A stretch of DNA of 64,000 nt. Origin: an uncultured Bacteroidales bacterium (GTDB lineage Bacteria; Bacteroidota; Bacteroidia; Bacteroidales; Muribaculaceae). Below the pieces are notes generated by a model. It ran no database searches. It was not told the DNA's origin and saw nothing but the letters and a program-made list of their open reading frames with translations. Below are positions 25,841 to 33,822 of this stretch, one piece after another. The translations under genes were made by a program, and so were the position numbers. The number at the start of each line of letters is the position of its first letter. Position 1 is the stretch's first letter. Location of the stretch: assembly GCA_947573135.1 (NCBI GenBank), contig CANPDU010000003.1, positions 1 to 64,000 of the forward strand, written 5' to 3'.

Positions 25841-26713
25841 TTATGATTGTGGCTTAGTAATCGTTTCTAATTCTTTTTTCAGATCGTAGACCATACGTCT
25901 GACGACCTGCGCTTCGGCCTCGGCTTCCTGACCGCCGGTGAGACTCTGCCACGGCAGCGGCGAACCGCAGTTGATGCGGAATGTTTTGCCTTCGGCCTTG
26001 AAAACCTCCGACGGCAGCAATGCCATCTCGAAATTAAATTTCAGCCCCAGTCCTTCGCGCTTACGGGCGAAGGAATAGAACCTATCGGAGTTCGTGCCGT
26101 CAAAATAGACCGGCACAATGTCGCGTTTGAAACTTATCGCCCGGTTGATAAACATTTTCTTCCATTCGAGATCGGCCACTTCTCCGCCCGGAGTGCGCTG
26201 GCGCGAACATAGTCCGGCGGGAAATATCAGCACCGGATCGTCGCCCCTCATCACCTGATCGATCGCCGTCAGCGATGTGCGGCTCTGATGCCCGTGCTTG
26301 TTGATCGGGAGGAACACCGGTGCGAGCGGCTTGACGGCCATAAGCAGATCGTTGACGATAAACATGAGCCGACCGCCGTAACGCTGCGTGAAATAGTCGA
26401 TCAGAGCCATTCCGTCGAGGCCGCCGAGCGGATGATTGCACGCGATGATCACCCGCCGCTGCTCTTTCGGCGGCAGACGGTCGGCGTTGACAGTTTCGAT
26501 TCTGACGTTGAGATCGTCAAGCACTCCGCGGCAGAATTCAGCCCCTTCTTTCGGGAAATTGTGCTCAAGCAGTGCGTTGAGCCTGTCCTGGCAGATAAGT
26601 TTCTCAAGTTTTTTCAGCAGAAATGACGGCACGGCATGCGACGCTGCGCCAAGGCGCTCTCTGACGATCGCTCTGACATCTATTTTTATTGGCGCCGTTG
26701 GCTGATGTGTCAT
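25841..26713 (-). CDS. GlsA-like PlsC-domain O-acyltransferase
   Basis: From the ATG at 26713 the protein has 290 residues (a TTG at 26722 is the only longer start). The PlsC acyltransferase motif IACNHPLGGLDGMALIDY (about 88-105) and the later block IFPAGLCSRQ (about 158-167) are present. In Bacteroides the paired O-acyltransferase GlsA adds a second fatty acid to N-acyl-3-hydroxy-acyl glycine. This gene comes first and the GNAT-type partner follows after 7 bp, so the two are co-transcribed. Lysophosphatidate acyltransferase is an alternative, less likely given the partner. Confidence 0.8.
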   Translation of the reverse strand: MTHQPTAPIKIDVRAIVRERLGAASHAVPSFLLKKLEKLICQDRLNALLEHNFPKEGAEFCRGVLDDLNVRIETVNADRLPPKEQRRVIIACNHPLGGLDGMALIDYFTQRYGGRLMFIVNDLLMAVKPLAPVFLPINKHGHQSRTSLTAIDQVMRGDDPVLIFPAGLCSRQRTPGGEVADLEWKKMFINRAISFKRDIVPVYFDGTNSDRFYSFARKREGLGLKFNFEMALLPSEVFKAEGKTFRINCGSPLPWQSLTGGQEAEAEAQVVRRMVYDLKKELETITKPQS

Positions 26714-26744
26714 GTTCTGCAATGTTTCTGATTTAATTGAACTG

Positions 26745-26752
26745 CAAATTTA
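26745..26752 (-). promoter_or_regulatory. Candidate -7 element of the glycine-lipid operon
   Basis: Read leftwards, TAAATTTG matches TAnnTTTG and would start transcription about 30 nt before the ATG at 26713. No clear -33 box was found. Confidence 0.45.
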
Positions 26753-26797
26753 TTAAAATTAGTCCGATGTGTCGTTATGTCGCGCCTCACTTTTTTG

Positions 26798-26805
26798 TAA
26801 TTTTG
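26798..26805 (+). promoter_or_regulatory. -7 element that decides the start of the epimerase-like gene
   Basis: TAATTTTG fits the -7 consensus; transcription would start near 26809-26812. That excludes the in-frame GTG at 26807 as a start codon and points to the ATG at 26834. Confidence 0.55.
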
Positions 26806-26833
26806 CGTGAAACTTACCTTCTACTCTTTCAAA

Positions 26834-27541
26834 ATGAACGAATCAAACGAAGACAAAAGGCCGGTGCTATATCTTTTCACTCCGTCGTGTGACTTTGTGC
26901 GTCCCTACTTCGAGCGCCTTATGCCCGAATGGCGCATCGCCGACACTCCTGATTCGGCGTCTGCCGCTGTAATGGTGTCGAGCACCGATATATATGATGT
27001 CGGATGCGGAACAAACTTCAACGAGCTGTCGCCTCTTGTGCCCGACGGCCCGTGGGCCTGTGCCGAAGAGTCTTTCATTGCGGCTTGTTCCGAGGCCGTT
27101 CTGCCTCCGACCGTCTTGCGCTGCGCACCGATCGTCGCTACCGGTATGACCGGAATGCCGCGCGAATTAGCAGAGAAAATCTATCGCGGAACATACATCG
27201 GCATCTCGGGCAATGATGCCCGTTGCAGTGTCGTCCATGCCGTGAGCCTTCCTGACGCGGCACGATGCGTTATGACAAGCGGCGGTATTTTCAACGTCAC
27301 CGACACGGTTGATCCGACTGTCAATGACCTTGCCGAAGCACTCGCATGGCGCATTGCTCAGAAACGCAACTTCTACCTGAAACCGAAATGGTATCGTCTA
27401 ATCTTCGGCAAGAAAAAATACGACCGTCAGACGCGGACTCTGACATTCTCGTGCGAGAAACTTCGTTCGGCCGGCGACTTCAATCCTGTGTCGACTGTCG
27501 ATTATCTCAAAAACCATGTCTACGATGAAAAGAGTCTCTGA
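26834..27541 (+). CDS. Degenerate SDR/epimerase-like protein
   Basis: A 235-residue protein resembling the middle and end of extended short-chain dehydrogenases (nucleotide-sugar epimerases): VSSTDIYDVGCGTNFNELSPLVPDGPWACAEESFIAAC corresponds to the SSxxVYG.NE.P..P...Y..sK stretch, and VLRCAPIVATGMTGMP to LR...VYGP. The N terminus lacks the GxxGxxG NAD-binding loop, and the YxxxK pair is not evident. It is probably not an oxidoreductase; a binding or scaffold role is possible. It overlaps the DUF115-like gene by up to 26 bp. The start is set by the -7 element at 26798. Confidence 0.6.
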   Translation: MNESNEDKRPVLYLFTPSCDFVRPYFERLMPEWRIADTPDSASAAVMVSSTDIYDVGCGTNFNELSPLVPDGPWACAEESFIAACSEAVLPPTVLRCAPIVATGMTGMPRELAEKIYRGTYIGISGNDARCSVVHAVSLPDAARCVMTSGGIFNVTDTVDPTVNDLAEALAWRIAQKRNFYLKPKWYRLIFGKKKYDRQTRTLTFSCEKLRSAGDFNPVSTVDYLKNHVYDEKSL

Positions 27542-28379
27542 TTTCGCCGCCGATCTCGGGTCTACCCTCAAGAGCATCGTAAAGATCGCACTGCAGTCAC
27601 GACCCGTTACTGTCGGCAAGGCAGTTGACGCAGCTGACATGCCGCTCGTAATTCTCGCCAACGGCCCGTCTCTCCGTCAGACTATCACCGACCACGGCGC
27701 GCTACTTGAGTCGCTTCCGACACTTGCTGTCAATTTTGCCGCCAACGCTCCGGAGTTCACTCAACTCAAACCGCGCTACTATGTCCTCGCCGATCCTCAT
27801 TTCGTCAACGCCACTGACGACCCGAATGTAAAGCTTCTCTTCGATAATCTCCGGAAAGTGACATGGCCGATGCGGCTGTTTGTCGACCGCCGCTACCGCA
27901 GACGCTTTGTCTCCCTGCTCGGTGGCAATGCCAACATTTCAGTCGAAACGTTCAATGCTGTCGGAGCCGAAGGTTTCGCCTGGTTCGAGCGCCTCGCCTA
28001 CCGTTCGCGCCTCGCAATGCCGCGTCCGCGCAACGTATTAATCCCGTCGATCATGATCGGCATCATGCTTGGTTATCGCAGAATCTTCATTTGCGGTGCC
28101 GACCATTCATGGATGCGTGATCTGCGTGTCACAGACGACAACGAAGTCGTGTCGGGCATGTCTCACTTCTACAAGGAATCGTCTGCCGAAGTCAGCCGCT
28201 CGCGCAACGAATACCGTTCATATCGTCTGCACGACATTATCCGCAGCTATTACGTCGCATTTCTCAGCTACCACAAAATACGCCGCTTCGCCGACTCACT
28301 CGGCGTCGAGATAATCAACGCCACTCCCGGCAGCTACATCGACGCCTTCAAGCGAGGTTCACTCGCTGAACAGAAGTGA
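27525..28379 (+). CDS. DUF115/MptE-like protein of envelope glycan regions
   Basis: A 284-residue protein. VILANGPSLRQTI (about 45-57) matches the nucleotide-binding NGPSL motif of the DUF115 (6-hydroxymethylpterin diphosphokinase MptE-like) family, and IFICGADHSWMRDL (about 189-202) is a second conserved block. Proteins of this family also occur in LPS, capsule and flagellin glycosylation loci, where their reaction is not established. Two ATGs (27516, 27525) are possible; the second is the smaller overlap with the preceding gene. The coupling to the epimerase-like gene suggests a common pathway, possibly polysaccharide assembly. Confidence 0.65.
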   Translation: MKRVSDFAADLGSTLKSIVKIALQSRPVTVGKAVDAADMPLVILANGPSLRQTITDHGALLESLPTLAVNFAANAPEFTQLKPRYYVLADPHFVNATDDPNVKLLFDNLRKVTWPMRLFVDRRYRRRFVSLLGGNANISVETFNAVGAEGFAWFERLAYRSRLAMPRPRNVLIPSIMIGIMLGYRRIFICGADHSWMRDLRVTDDNEVVSGMSHFYKESSAEVSRSRNEYRSYRLHDIIRSYYVAFLSYHKIRRFADSLGVEIINATPGSYIDAFKRGSLAEQK

Positions 28380-28400
28380 ATTCATTTCTTATCATGCATT

Positions 28401-28429
28401 AAATTTCAGTCTTTTCCGTGTGGAAATTT
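28401..28429. terminator. Stem-loop between convergent genes
   Basis: AAATTTC (28401-28407) and GAAATTT (28423-28429) can pair, and inside them TTTCC-GTGT-GGAAA (28413-28426) forms a tighter hairpin. It lies between the converging DUF115-like gene and the secreted-protein gene at 28431. The stem is AT-rich and its strength as a terminator is uncertain. Confidence 0.45.
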
Positions 28430-28430
28430 A

Positions 28431-29231
28431 TCAGTGTCTAAGTATTCCATACAGAATTTGACCCACAGGCAGTCCGACGGCAATCTTCTTTTTGCCGCTC
28501 CCGAACTTTAGATATGGGGTGACTATCGGCTCGGCTTCATATCTTCGTGATCCGATCTGTTGGACTGTCTGGCCTCCGACCATAACGCCAAATCTTTCTC
28601 CGGCATCATAATCGACATAGCCTCCGATCTTCGATACTCCGTAATAACCCGCCATAGCCGGCGACATAGGAAGGCCACCTCCCATAACAGGAGGCTTCCC
28701 AAAATAATAAGTACCGAACGCAGTGAAAGATACTTTTGGGCTGAACTGATATGTTATGCTCCCGTCAAATCCATACTGAGTATGCAATCCTCTGAAATAT
28801 CCGTACTTATTAACAAGGCCGCCGGCATAAAACAGAAAGTTACCTGCACGTTGGTATATGCCGAACGAAGCATTATTGATCTGCATAAGACCGGGATATT
28901 CCGCCGAGCCGCCTCTTGCTGTTATTTCGCCATTTTTCCATGATGTCACAGAGACTTGTCCCGGAATGAACGATAAATCCGGGATTTTCAGATCAAGAGT
29001 ATGAGAAACTTGATTCTCAAGCGCGACAGTTAACGGTTTATATCTAACCGGTATATTATAACTTACAGACGCAGTATCATTTTTCACAAAATTGATGTCT
29101 CTTGCCGAATATGATACCGAGTCAGCAGCCGGTTTAACATCGGGTCGGGATAAACCCGTATGTTCAACCTGCGCAAAACCGATATATGGCAAAAACATAA
29201 AAACGAATATCAGACAAATCTTATGTACCAT
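28431..29231 (-). CDS. Secreted protein of unknown function, downstream of a two-component system
   Basis: I place the start at the ATG at 29231, giving 266 residues with a signal peptide (VHKICLIFVFMFLPYIGFAQ); a longer reading from 29306 would overlap the response regulator gene and place 25 residues before the signal. The C-terminal half has alternating glycine and aromatic strands (YAGGLVNKYGYFRGLHTQYGFDGSITYQF, FGTYYFGKPP), suggesting a small outer-membrane barrel. It lies 5 bp after the response regulator gene and is probably its operon partner. No family was recognised. Confidence 0.7.
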   Translation of the reverse strand: MVHKICLIFVFMFLPYIGFAQVEHTGLSRPDVKPAADSVSYSARDINFVKNDTASVSYNIPVRYKPLTVALENQVSHTLDLKIPDLSFIPGQVSVTSWKNGEITARGGSAEYPGLMQINNASFGIYQRAGNFLFYAGGLVNKYGYFRGLHTQYGFDGSITYQFSPKVSFTAFGTYYFGKPPVMGGGLPMSPAMAGYYGVSKIGGYVDYDAGERFGVMVGGQTVQQIGSRRYEAEPIVTPYLKFGSGKKKIAVGLPVGQILYGILRH

Positions 29232-29236
29232 AAGCC

Positions 29237-29920
29237 TTATTGTTTGACAGTCAACATATATCCGAAACCGCGCTGATTGATAATGGTAATTGATGGATCC
29301 TGACACAATGCCTGGCGCAATTTGTGAATGTAGCCATGGAGAGAGTTGCGGTTACTTGGTTCGTCACGCTGCCATACTGCAATCATCAGTTCTGAGGCAT
29401 CCACGGTTTTTCCGATATTTACAGCCAGCCTTTCGAGTATTTTTGCCTCGAAGTGTGACAATTCCAGACTTCGGTCTCCTATCGAAAGTGTCTGGGTCGT
29501 AATATTGAAAATATAGTGTCCGATTGTGTACTTAATATCTTTTACACGATTGGTGCTATATCGGCGGAGGAGTGCTTTTATTCTAACAATAAGTTCGCGG
29601 AGTTCAAATGGCTTCTTGAGATAGTCGTTGGCTCCGATCTCAAAACCTGCCTCAACATCATCAACCGTGCTTTTGGCTGTGAGGAAGAGCAACGGAACCG
29701 TCGATGATAATTTTCGTATCTCCTTCGCCATCGAAAAGCCATCCATCTTTGGCATCATGACGTCAGCAACAACGATATCAGCACCTTCGGACTTGAATTT
29801 TTCAAGTCCGGCGATACCGTCCATGGCAGTGATAACTTCATATCCTTGGCCGCGCAGTGTGTCAGTGACAATCAGAGTGAGGTCCTCCTCGTCTTCAACA
29901 AACAGTATTTTATTACCCAT
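29237..29920 (-). CDS. OmpR-family response regulator
   Basis: A 227-residue two-domain regulator: receiver domain (1-120) with the acidic pocket EDEED (9-13), phospho-acceptor D53 in VVADVMMPKMDG, and K103 region (YLKKPFELREL); then a winged-helix DNA-binding domain (about 130-227) ending RGFGYMLTV. It overlaps the histidine kinase gene by 8 bp and is certainly its partner. The direct repeats at 31388-31426 are its likely binding site. Confidence 0.94.
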   Translation of the reverse strand: MGNKILFVEDEEDLTLIVTDTLRGQGYEVITAMDGIAGLEKFKSEGADIVVADVMMPKMDGFSMAKEIRKLSSTVPLLFLTAKSTVDDVEAGFEIGANDYLKKPFELRELIVRIKALLRRYSTNRVKDIKYTIGHYIFNITTQTLSIGDRSLELSHFEAKILERLAVNIGKTVDASELMIAVWQRDEPSNRNSLHGYIHKLRQALCQDPSITIINQRGFGYMLTVKQ

Positions 29921-31337
29921 CGTTGCTGAATTTAATTGTGAATACCGAACCTTCCGACTCCTTACTTCTTACCGTGACTGACCACCCCATTTTGTCAAAT
30001 ATGCTTTTGACATAATATAAGCCTATCCCATAACCGCGCACATCCTGGCGGTTACCGTGAGGGACACGATAAAACTTATTGAACAGATAAGGTATCGACT
30101 TAGCCGGTATGCCTATGCCGTTGTCAGCGACAGAAATTCCTTTGTCATTGCCGGATATGGTTATTTCAACACTGCTGCCTGAATATTTAATAGCATTGTC
30201 GATCAGATTGTTCAGCACATTAGCCAAATGCGCTTTATCAGCCTCAATCGAGATCTTATCATCAATATCCACACTGATGATTACATCCTTTTCGCCTCTC
30301 AGTCTCTGAGCGGCAGCTATTTCCTCAACAAAAGGTCGCAATAGAATTATCTCAGGTTTTAGTTCCATGGTTTTTCGCCGCTCCATACTCATTGCCAATA
30401 TGTTTTCGACAAGTTCCCCGAGTCTTTTAAGCTGTTTGTTGGCTATATTGAGGTATGTCACTTTTTTCTGTGGGTCATTGTCAGTGTCATAATTGAGCAG
30501 TGCATCATTGGCGGAATAGGCGATGGCGATAGGTGTTTTCAATTCATGCGTCATATTGCTGACAAAATCATCTTTCATTTCTTCTATTGTCCTCATTTTT
30601 GACACAGCGTGAAACAGGTACCAAAATGCAAACGCGAATGCAAGCATCAGGAGAAAAACCGTGACAATTACCCCAAGCATCTGCGACAGTATATGTCCGG
30701 TCAGTGGAGTCATATAAGCTCGATAATTCAGCCCGGTCTCCGGATTAAAACACAGGGTGAACACATCGTAACTCAAATCATTTTGGGGGACATGAACATT
30801 ACCTCTAAGAACATCTCCATTTGAATCAATAATCTCAACAGCGATGAAATCGGGGTATATCCTGCGGTCGGCAAGACGCTGTAATAAAATACTGTCCATA
30901 ATAGCAAGATTGAAATCTACAAAAGGGTCCATGTTTTCATGCATCTGTTGACTCATTTCGTTGACCATCTGATTTGTATATGATCTGTCGCGCCGTAATG
31001 GGGTTTTATTCACTGTAACAGTGCCATCTTTATTTTCCGATGTAGTAACGAAATTTCCATCAGGATCTTTCACCCCGGACACACCGCCGCGTTGATTTGA
31101 ATAAATAGAATCTCCATTTTCCACAGCGGCTTTCTGTGCGGCTATCGCGGCACGATTGGCTCTGTCTGCCCGTTCCCACATATCATCGATATCTGCATCA
31201 GCCAAAGCAGTCATCACATCACGCTCAACATTGGCTCTTATTGAATTATAAAGGGATATGAGATAATATACATTGCAGCCGAAAATGACTGCAATGACAA
31301 TAATGAAAGTGGTAGATATTATCTTAAAGCGTTTCAT
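29913..31337 (-). CDS. Membrane sensor histidine kinase
   Basis: A 474-residue kinase with two membrane segments (about 8-28 and 220-243) around a periplasmic sensor of about 190 residues. The dimerisation domain contains the phospho-acceptor H264 in MTHELKTPIAIA. The ATPase domain has the N box VLNNLIDNAIKYS, G1 DNGIGIP and G2 YGIGLYYVKSI. No recognisable HAMP domain lies between TM2 and the His helix. A -7 element ends only 6 bp before the ATG, so its mRNA may be almost leaderless. The neighbouring divergent gene encodes a TonB-receptor-like barrel, its probable target. Confidence 0.93.
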   Translation of the reverse strand: MKRFKIISTTFIIVIAVIFGCNVYYLISLYNSIRANVERDVMTALADADIDDMWERADRANRAAIAAQKAAVENGDSIYSNQRGGVSGVKDPDGNFVTTSENKDGTVTVNKTPLRRDRSYTNQMVNEMSQQMHENMDPFVDFNLAIMDSILLQRLADRRIYPDFIAVEIIDSNGDVLRGNVHVPQNDLSYDVFTLCFNPETGLNYRAYMTPLTGHILSQMLGVIVTVFLLMLAFAFAFWYLFHAVSKMRTIEEMKDDFVSNMTHELKTPIAIAYSANDALLNYDTDNDPQKKVTYLNIANKQLKRLGELVENILAMSMERRKTMELKPEIILLRPFVEEIAAAQRLRGEKDVIISVDIDDKISIEADKAHLANVLNNLIDNAIKYSGSSVEITISGNDKGISVADNGIGIPAKSIPYLFNKFYRVPHGNRQDVRGYGIGLYYVKSIFDKMGWSVTVRSKESEGSVFTIKFSNDG

Positions 31338-31342
31338 ATCTA

Positions 31343-31350
31343 CAAAGTTA
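31343..31350 (-). promoter_or_regulatory. -7 element of the two-component operon
   Basis: Read leftwards, TAACTTTG is a perfect -7 box. It ends 6 bp before the kinase ATG (31337), giving a leader of only a few bases. A proper TTTG at -33 was not found. Confidence 0.55.
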
Positions 31351-31387
31351 CCAATAATACGTCATACAATCGATAAGCTTCGATTCG

Positions 31388-31426
31388 ATTTAAGACTAAA
31401 TAAGAGAACATTTAAGTCTAAATAAG
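31388..31426 (+). promoter_or_regulatory. 17-bp direct repeat, likely response-regulator site
   Basis: ATTTAAGACTAAATAAG (31388-31404) and ATTTAAGTCTAAATAAG (31410-31426) match at 16 of 17 positions and are 22 bp apart, two helical turns. Direct repeats with this kind of spacing are typical of OmpR-family regulators. They lie between the divergent kinase and barrel genes, 34 bp upstream of the barrel gene's -7 box, a good position for activation. Confidence 0.72.
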
Positions 31427-31459
31427 GCCCGTGATACGCGCCGTCCATGAAAACAGTTG

Positions 31460-31467
31460 TATTTTTG
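31460..31467 (+). promoter_or_regulatory. -7 element of the TonB-receptor-like gene
   Basis: TATTTTTG fits TAnnTTTG. The start of transcription near 31472 excludes the upstream ATG at 31447 and supports the ATG at 31489. No -33 box is present, which fits a promoter needing an activator. Confidence 0.6.
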
Positions 31468-31488
31468 CGTCAGAAACAATCTACAGCA

Positions 31489-33525
31489 ATGAAAAAAGCA
31501 TTACTTTTCATCACAATTGCACATAGCATAGCTGCTTATGCACAGACAGAGATCGCAGACACCGTTTCCGAACAGCAACTTGACGAAATCATTGTTAAAG
31601 GAGAGAAACCACAGGTAAGAGGCGAGGACGGCATCATGATCGTTGACCTGCCGGGGATTGTCAGGGATAAGCCCGTTAATAATATACTTGAAGCCCTCGG
31701 CTATCTGCCGGGCGTGACGAACAATAACGGCATGATAGGTCTGACCGGGGCATCCAACGTCACCATTATTCTCAATGGCGAGCTGACAAATATGCCGCTC
31801 CAAAATCTATATCAACTTCTGTATACCACTCCCGTTGACAGGCTGAAGAATGTCGAGGTCATGTATTCCGCTCCGGCAAAGTATCATGTCAATGGCGCTG
31901 TCATCAATGTCGTACTGAAAACGCCTACGCCACTCGACGGCTTGCAGGGACAGGTCAGAGCCGGATATAATCAGGCTCATTATGGTTCATATGGAGGCGC
32001 GCTTGCTGCCACCTATGCAATCAAGGGCTGGACTTTCGATCTGAATTACGGATTATCCAGAACAAAATCATGGAGCCGGGAGGAAACATGGTCCAATCAT
32101 CTCCTGAACGGTCAGCGCAAGATGATTGAGGACGATATGCGCCGTATCACCCGTAACTGGAGCAACACCATTTTTGCATCTGCCTCATATAAAACATTAA
32201 AACTGACTTATAACGGTCAGATAGTATCAGGGCAAAAAAGCCGCAGCCTTTCATCCGGGACACTCGGCGATTTCACCAACGAGAATAAAATGTTGTCGCC
32301 GATCAATTATCATAACATAGCCTTGCGATATGAGACACCGTTCGGCATGTCAGTCAGCGGCGACTACACACGGTATTCCGAGAACCGCTCACAAACACTT
32401 TTCAAAGACACCGATTTTCTGCTTGACTCTGACTGCCGGCAACGCATCAACCGCTATCATGTCTATCTGGATCAAGAACACAATATCGGGAAATGGACAC
32501 TCAATTACGGTGCCGAATACCAGCGATCTGAAGATCATAGCTCTCAAACCTACGGTTCGTCTGACAATCACGACTTTGACGACAGTCTCAACGAGGATGT
32601 AGCAGGTCTCTATCTCGGGACGCAACGATCGTTTGACCGGGGCCTGTCGTTCAATGTTTCGGCAAAAGGAGAATACTATCACAGCAAGTATCAGCATAAC
32701 TGGAATTTCATACCTCAGTTTGGAGCTACTTACTACAGAACACCAACAAGCATCTTCCAACTTAATCTCAGCACTCAGCGTATCTATCCTTCCTATTGGG
32801 AGCTGCATGGAGGCACAAGTTACATAAACGATTACTCTACCGTTATCGGCAATCCTAAATTGCAGCCCTATATTCAGTACGATGCACAGTTCAACTACAT
32901 CCTGAAGCAGAAATATGTCGCGACACTCTATTTTCAATATGGCGACAAAACCACAGTACAGCTGCCGTATCAATCTCCCGATGATCTCAATCTCATATAT
33001 CAGACCGTCAATATGAACTATGAACGAGTGGCCGGGCTTAATCTTTACGCACCTTTCGACGTCAGCTACATTTGGAACGCCGCAGCCACGGCCAATGTGA
33101 TGAACCGGCGTGCAAAGGCCGATCATTTCCATGACATAAGTTTTGACAACTGCAAATGGATTTTCTATGGTTCGATAAACAACTCATTCAAGTTCAGTCA
33201 GAACAGCCCGGTATCTTTATCAGTTGATTTCAGTTATATTTCCCCGTCTTTACAAGGGATAGCAGAAATGTCGGACATCTGGAGAGTAGATGCCGGGCTT
33301 AAATGGCAGTTCGGAATTAAACGCTGCTGCGAACTTGTTCTGAAGGCTGATGACATATTTAACACATGGTCTCCAACCATGACCATTAATCAAGCCGGCC
33401 AGGACTACCGGATGAAAGTCCGCGATATGACCCACAATTTAAAGCTTACTTTCATCTGGCGTTTCAACGGCTTTAAGCCTAAAGATAACGATATCGACAT
33501 CTCGCGTTTCGGCACGGGCAGATAA
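31489..33525 (+). CDS. TonB-receptor-like outer-membrane protein
   Basis: From the ATG at 31489 the protein has 678 residues and starts with a signal peptide (KKALLFITIAHSIAAYAQ). ATG 31447 lies before the predicted transcription start. A plug domain follows (EIIVKGEKPQVRGEDGIMIVDLP, LEALGYLPGVTNNNGMIGLTGASNVTIILNGE, about 25-100) and then a barrel of aromatic strands. No SusD or other transport partner follows, so it may act as a stand-alone sensor-regulated barrel. Its cargo is unknown. It is divergent from the two-component system, the most likely regulator. Confidence 0.85.
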   Translation: MKKALLFITIAHSIAAYAQTEIADTVSEQQLDEIIVKGEKPQVRGEDGIMIVDLPGIVRDKPVNNILEALGYLPGVTNNNGMIGLTGASNVTIILNGELTNMPLQNLYQLLYTTPVDRLKNVEVMYSAPAKYHVNGAVINVVLKTPTPLDGLQGQVRAGYNQAHYGSYGGALAATYAIKGWTFDLNYGLSRTKSWSREETWSNHLLNGQRKMIEDDMRRITRNWSNTIFASASYKTLKLTYNGQIVSGQKSRSLSSGTLGDFTNENKMLSPINYHNIALRYETPFGMSVSGDYTRYSENRSQTLFKDTDFLLDSDCRQRINRYHVYLDQEHNIGKWTLNYGAEYQRSEDHSSQTYGSSDNHDFDDSLNEDVAGLYLGTQRSFDRGLSFNVSAKGEYYHSKYQHNWNFIPQFGATYYRTPTSIFQLNLSTQRIYPSYWELHGGTSYINDYSTVIGNPKLQPYIQYDAQFNYILKQKYVATLYFQYGDKTTVQLPYQSPDDLNLIYQTVNMNYERVAGLNLYAPFDVSYIWNAAATANVMNRRAKADHFHDISFDNCKWIFYGSINNSFKFSQNSPVSLSVDFSYISPSLQGIAEMSDIWRVDAGLKWQFGIKRCCELVLKADDIFNTWSPTMTINQAGQDYRMKVRDMTHNLKLTFIWRFNGFKPKDNDIDISRFGTGR

Positions 33526-33822
33526 TCACGCCACTGCATCATTAACTTATAAAAGTCACGCAGCCGGCCCTCTCGGGTCGGCTGCGTTCAAGTGTCTCTA
33601 ACACTAAATACCTAAAACCATTTAAAATCCTTTTTTACTTTAAATCCTTAACAAGCCTAATAATATCTTAGACCTAATAATTATTTACACCGCAAAGTTA
33701 TTACACGAATTATACATTTCACCCTTCATACAAATAAAATATAAACAATTTATAACATATTAAAAAATTATACCATTGATAATTAGAGCGATATAAAGTC
33801 AAGCTACGTCAATAAATATAAA
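33526..33822. other. AT-rich intergenic region
   Basis: Just under 300 bp between convergent genes. Apart from the stem-loop at 33559-33586 it is strongly AT-rich, with poly-A/T stretches and no plausible coding sequence or repeat. Confidence 0.6.
33559..33586 (+). terminator. GC-rich stem-loop after the TonB-receptor-like gene
   Basis: A 12-bp stem with a TCTC loop (33571-33574): CGCAGCCG pairs with CGGCTGCG, and GCCC with GGGT through one G-T wobble. It starts 33 bp after the stop codon. Only TT follows, so it may end transcripts weakly or protect the mRNA 3' end. Confidence 0.55.
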
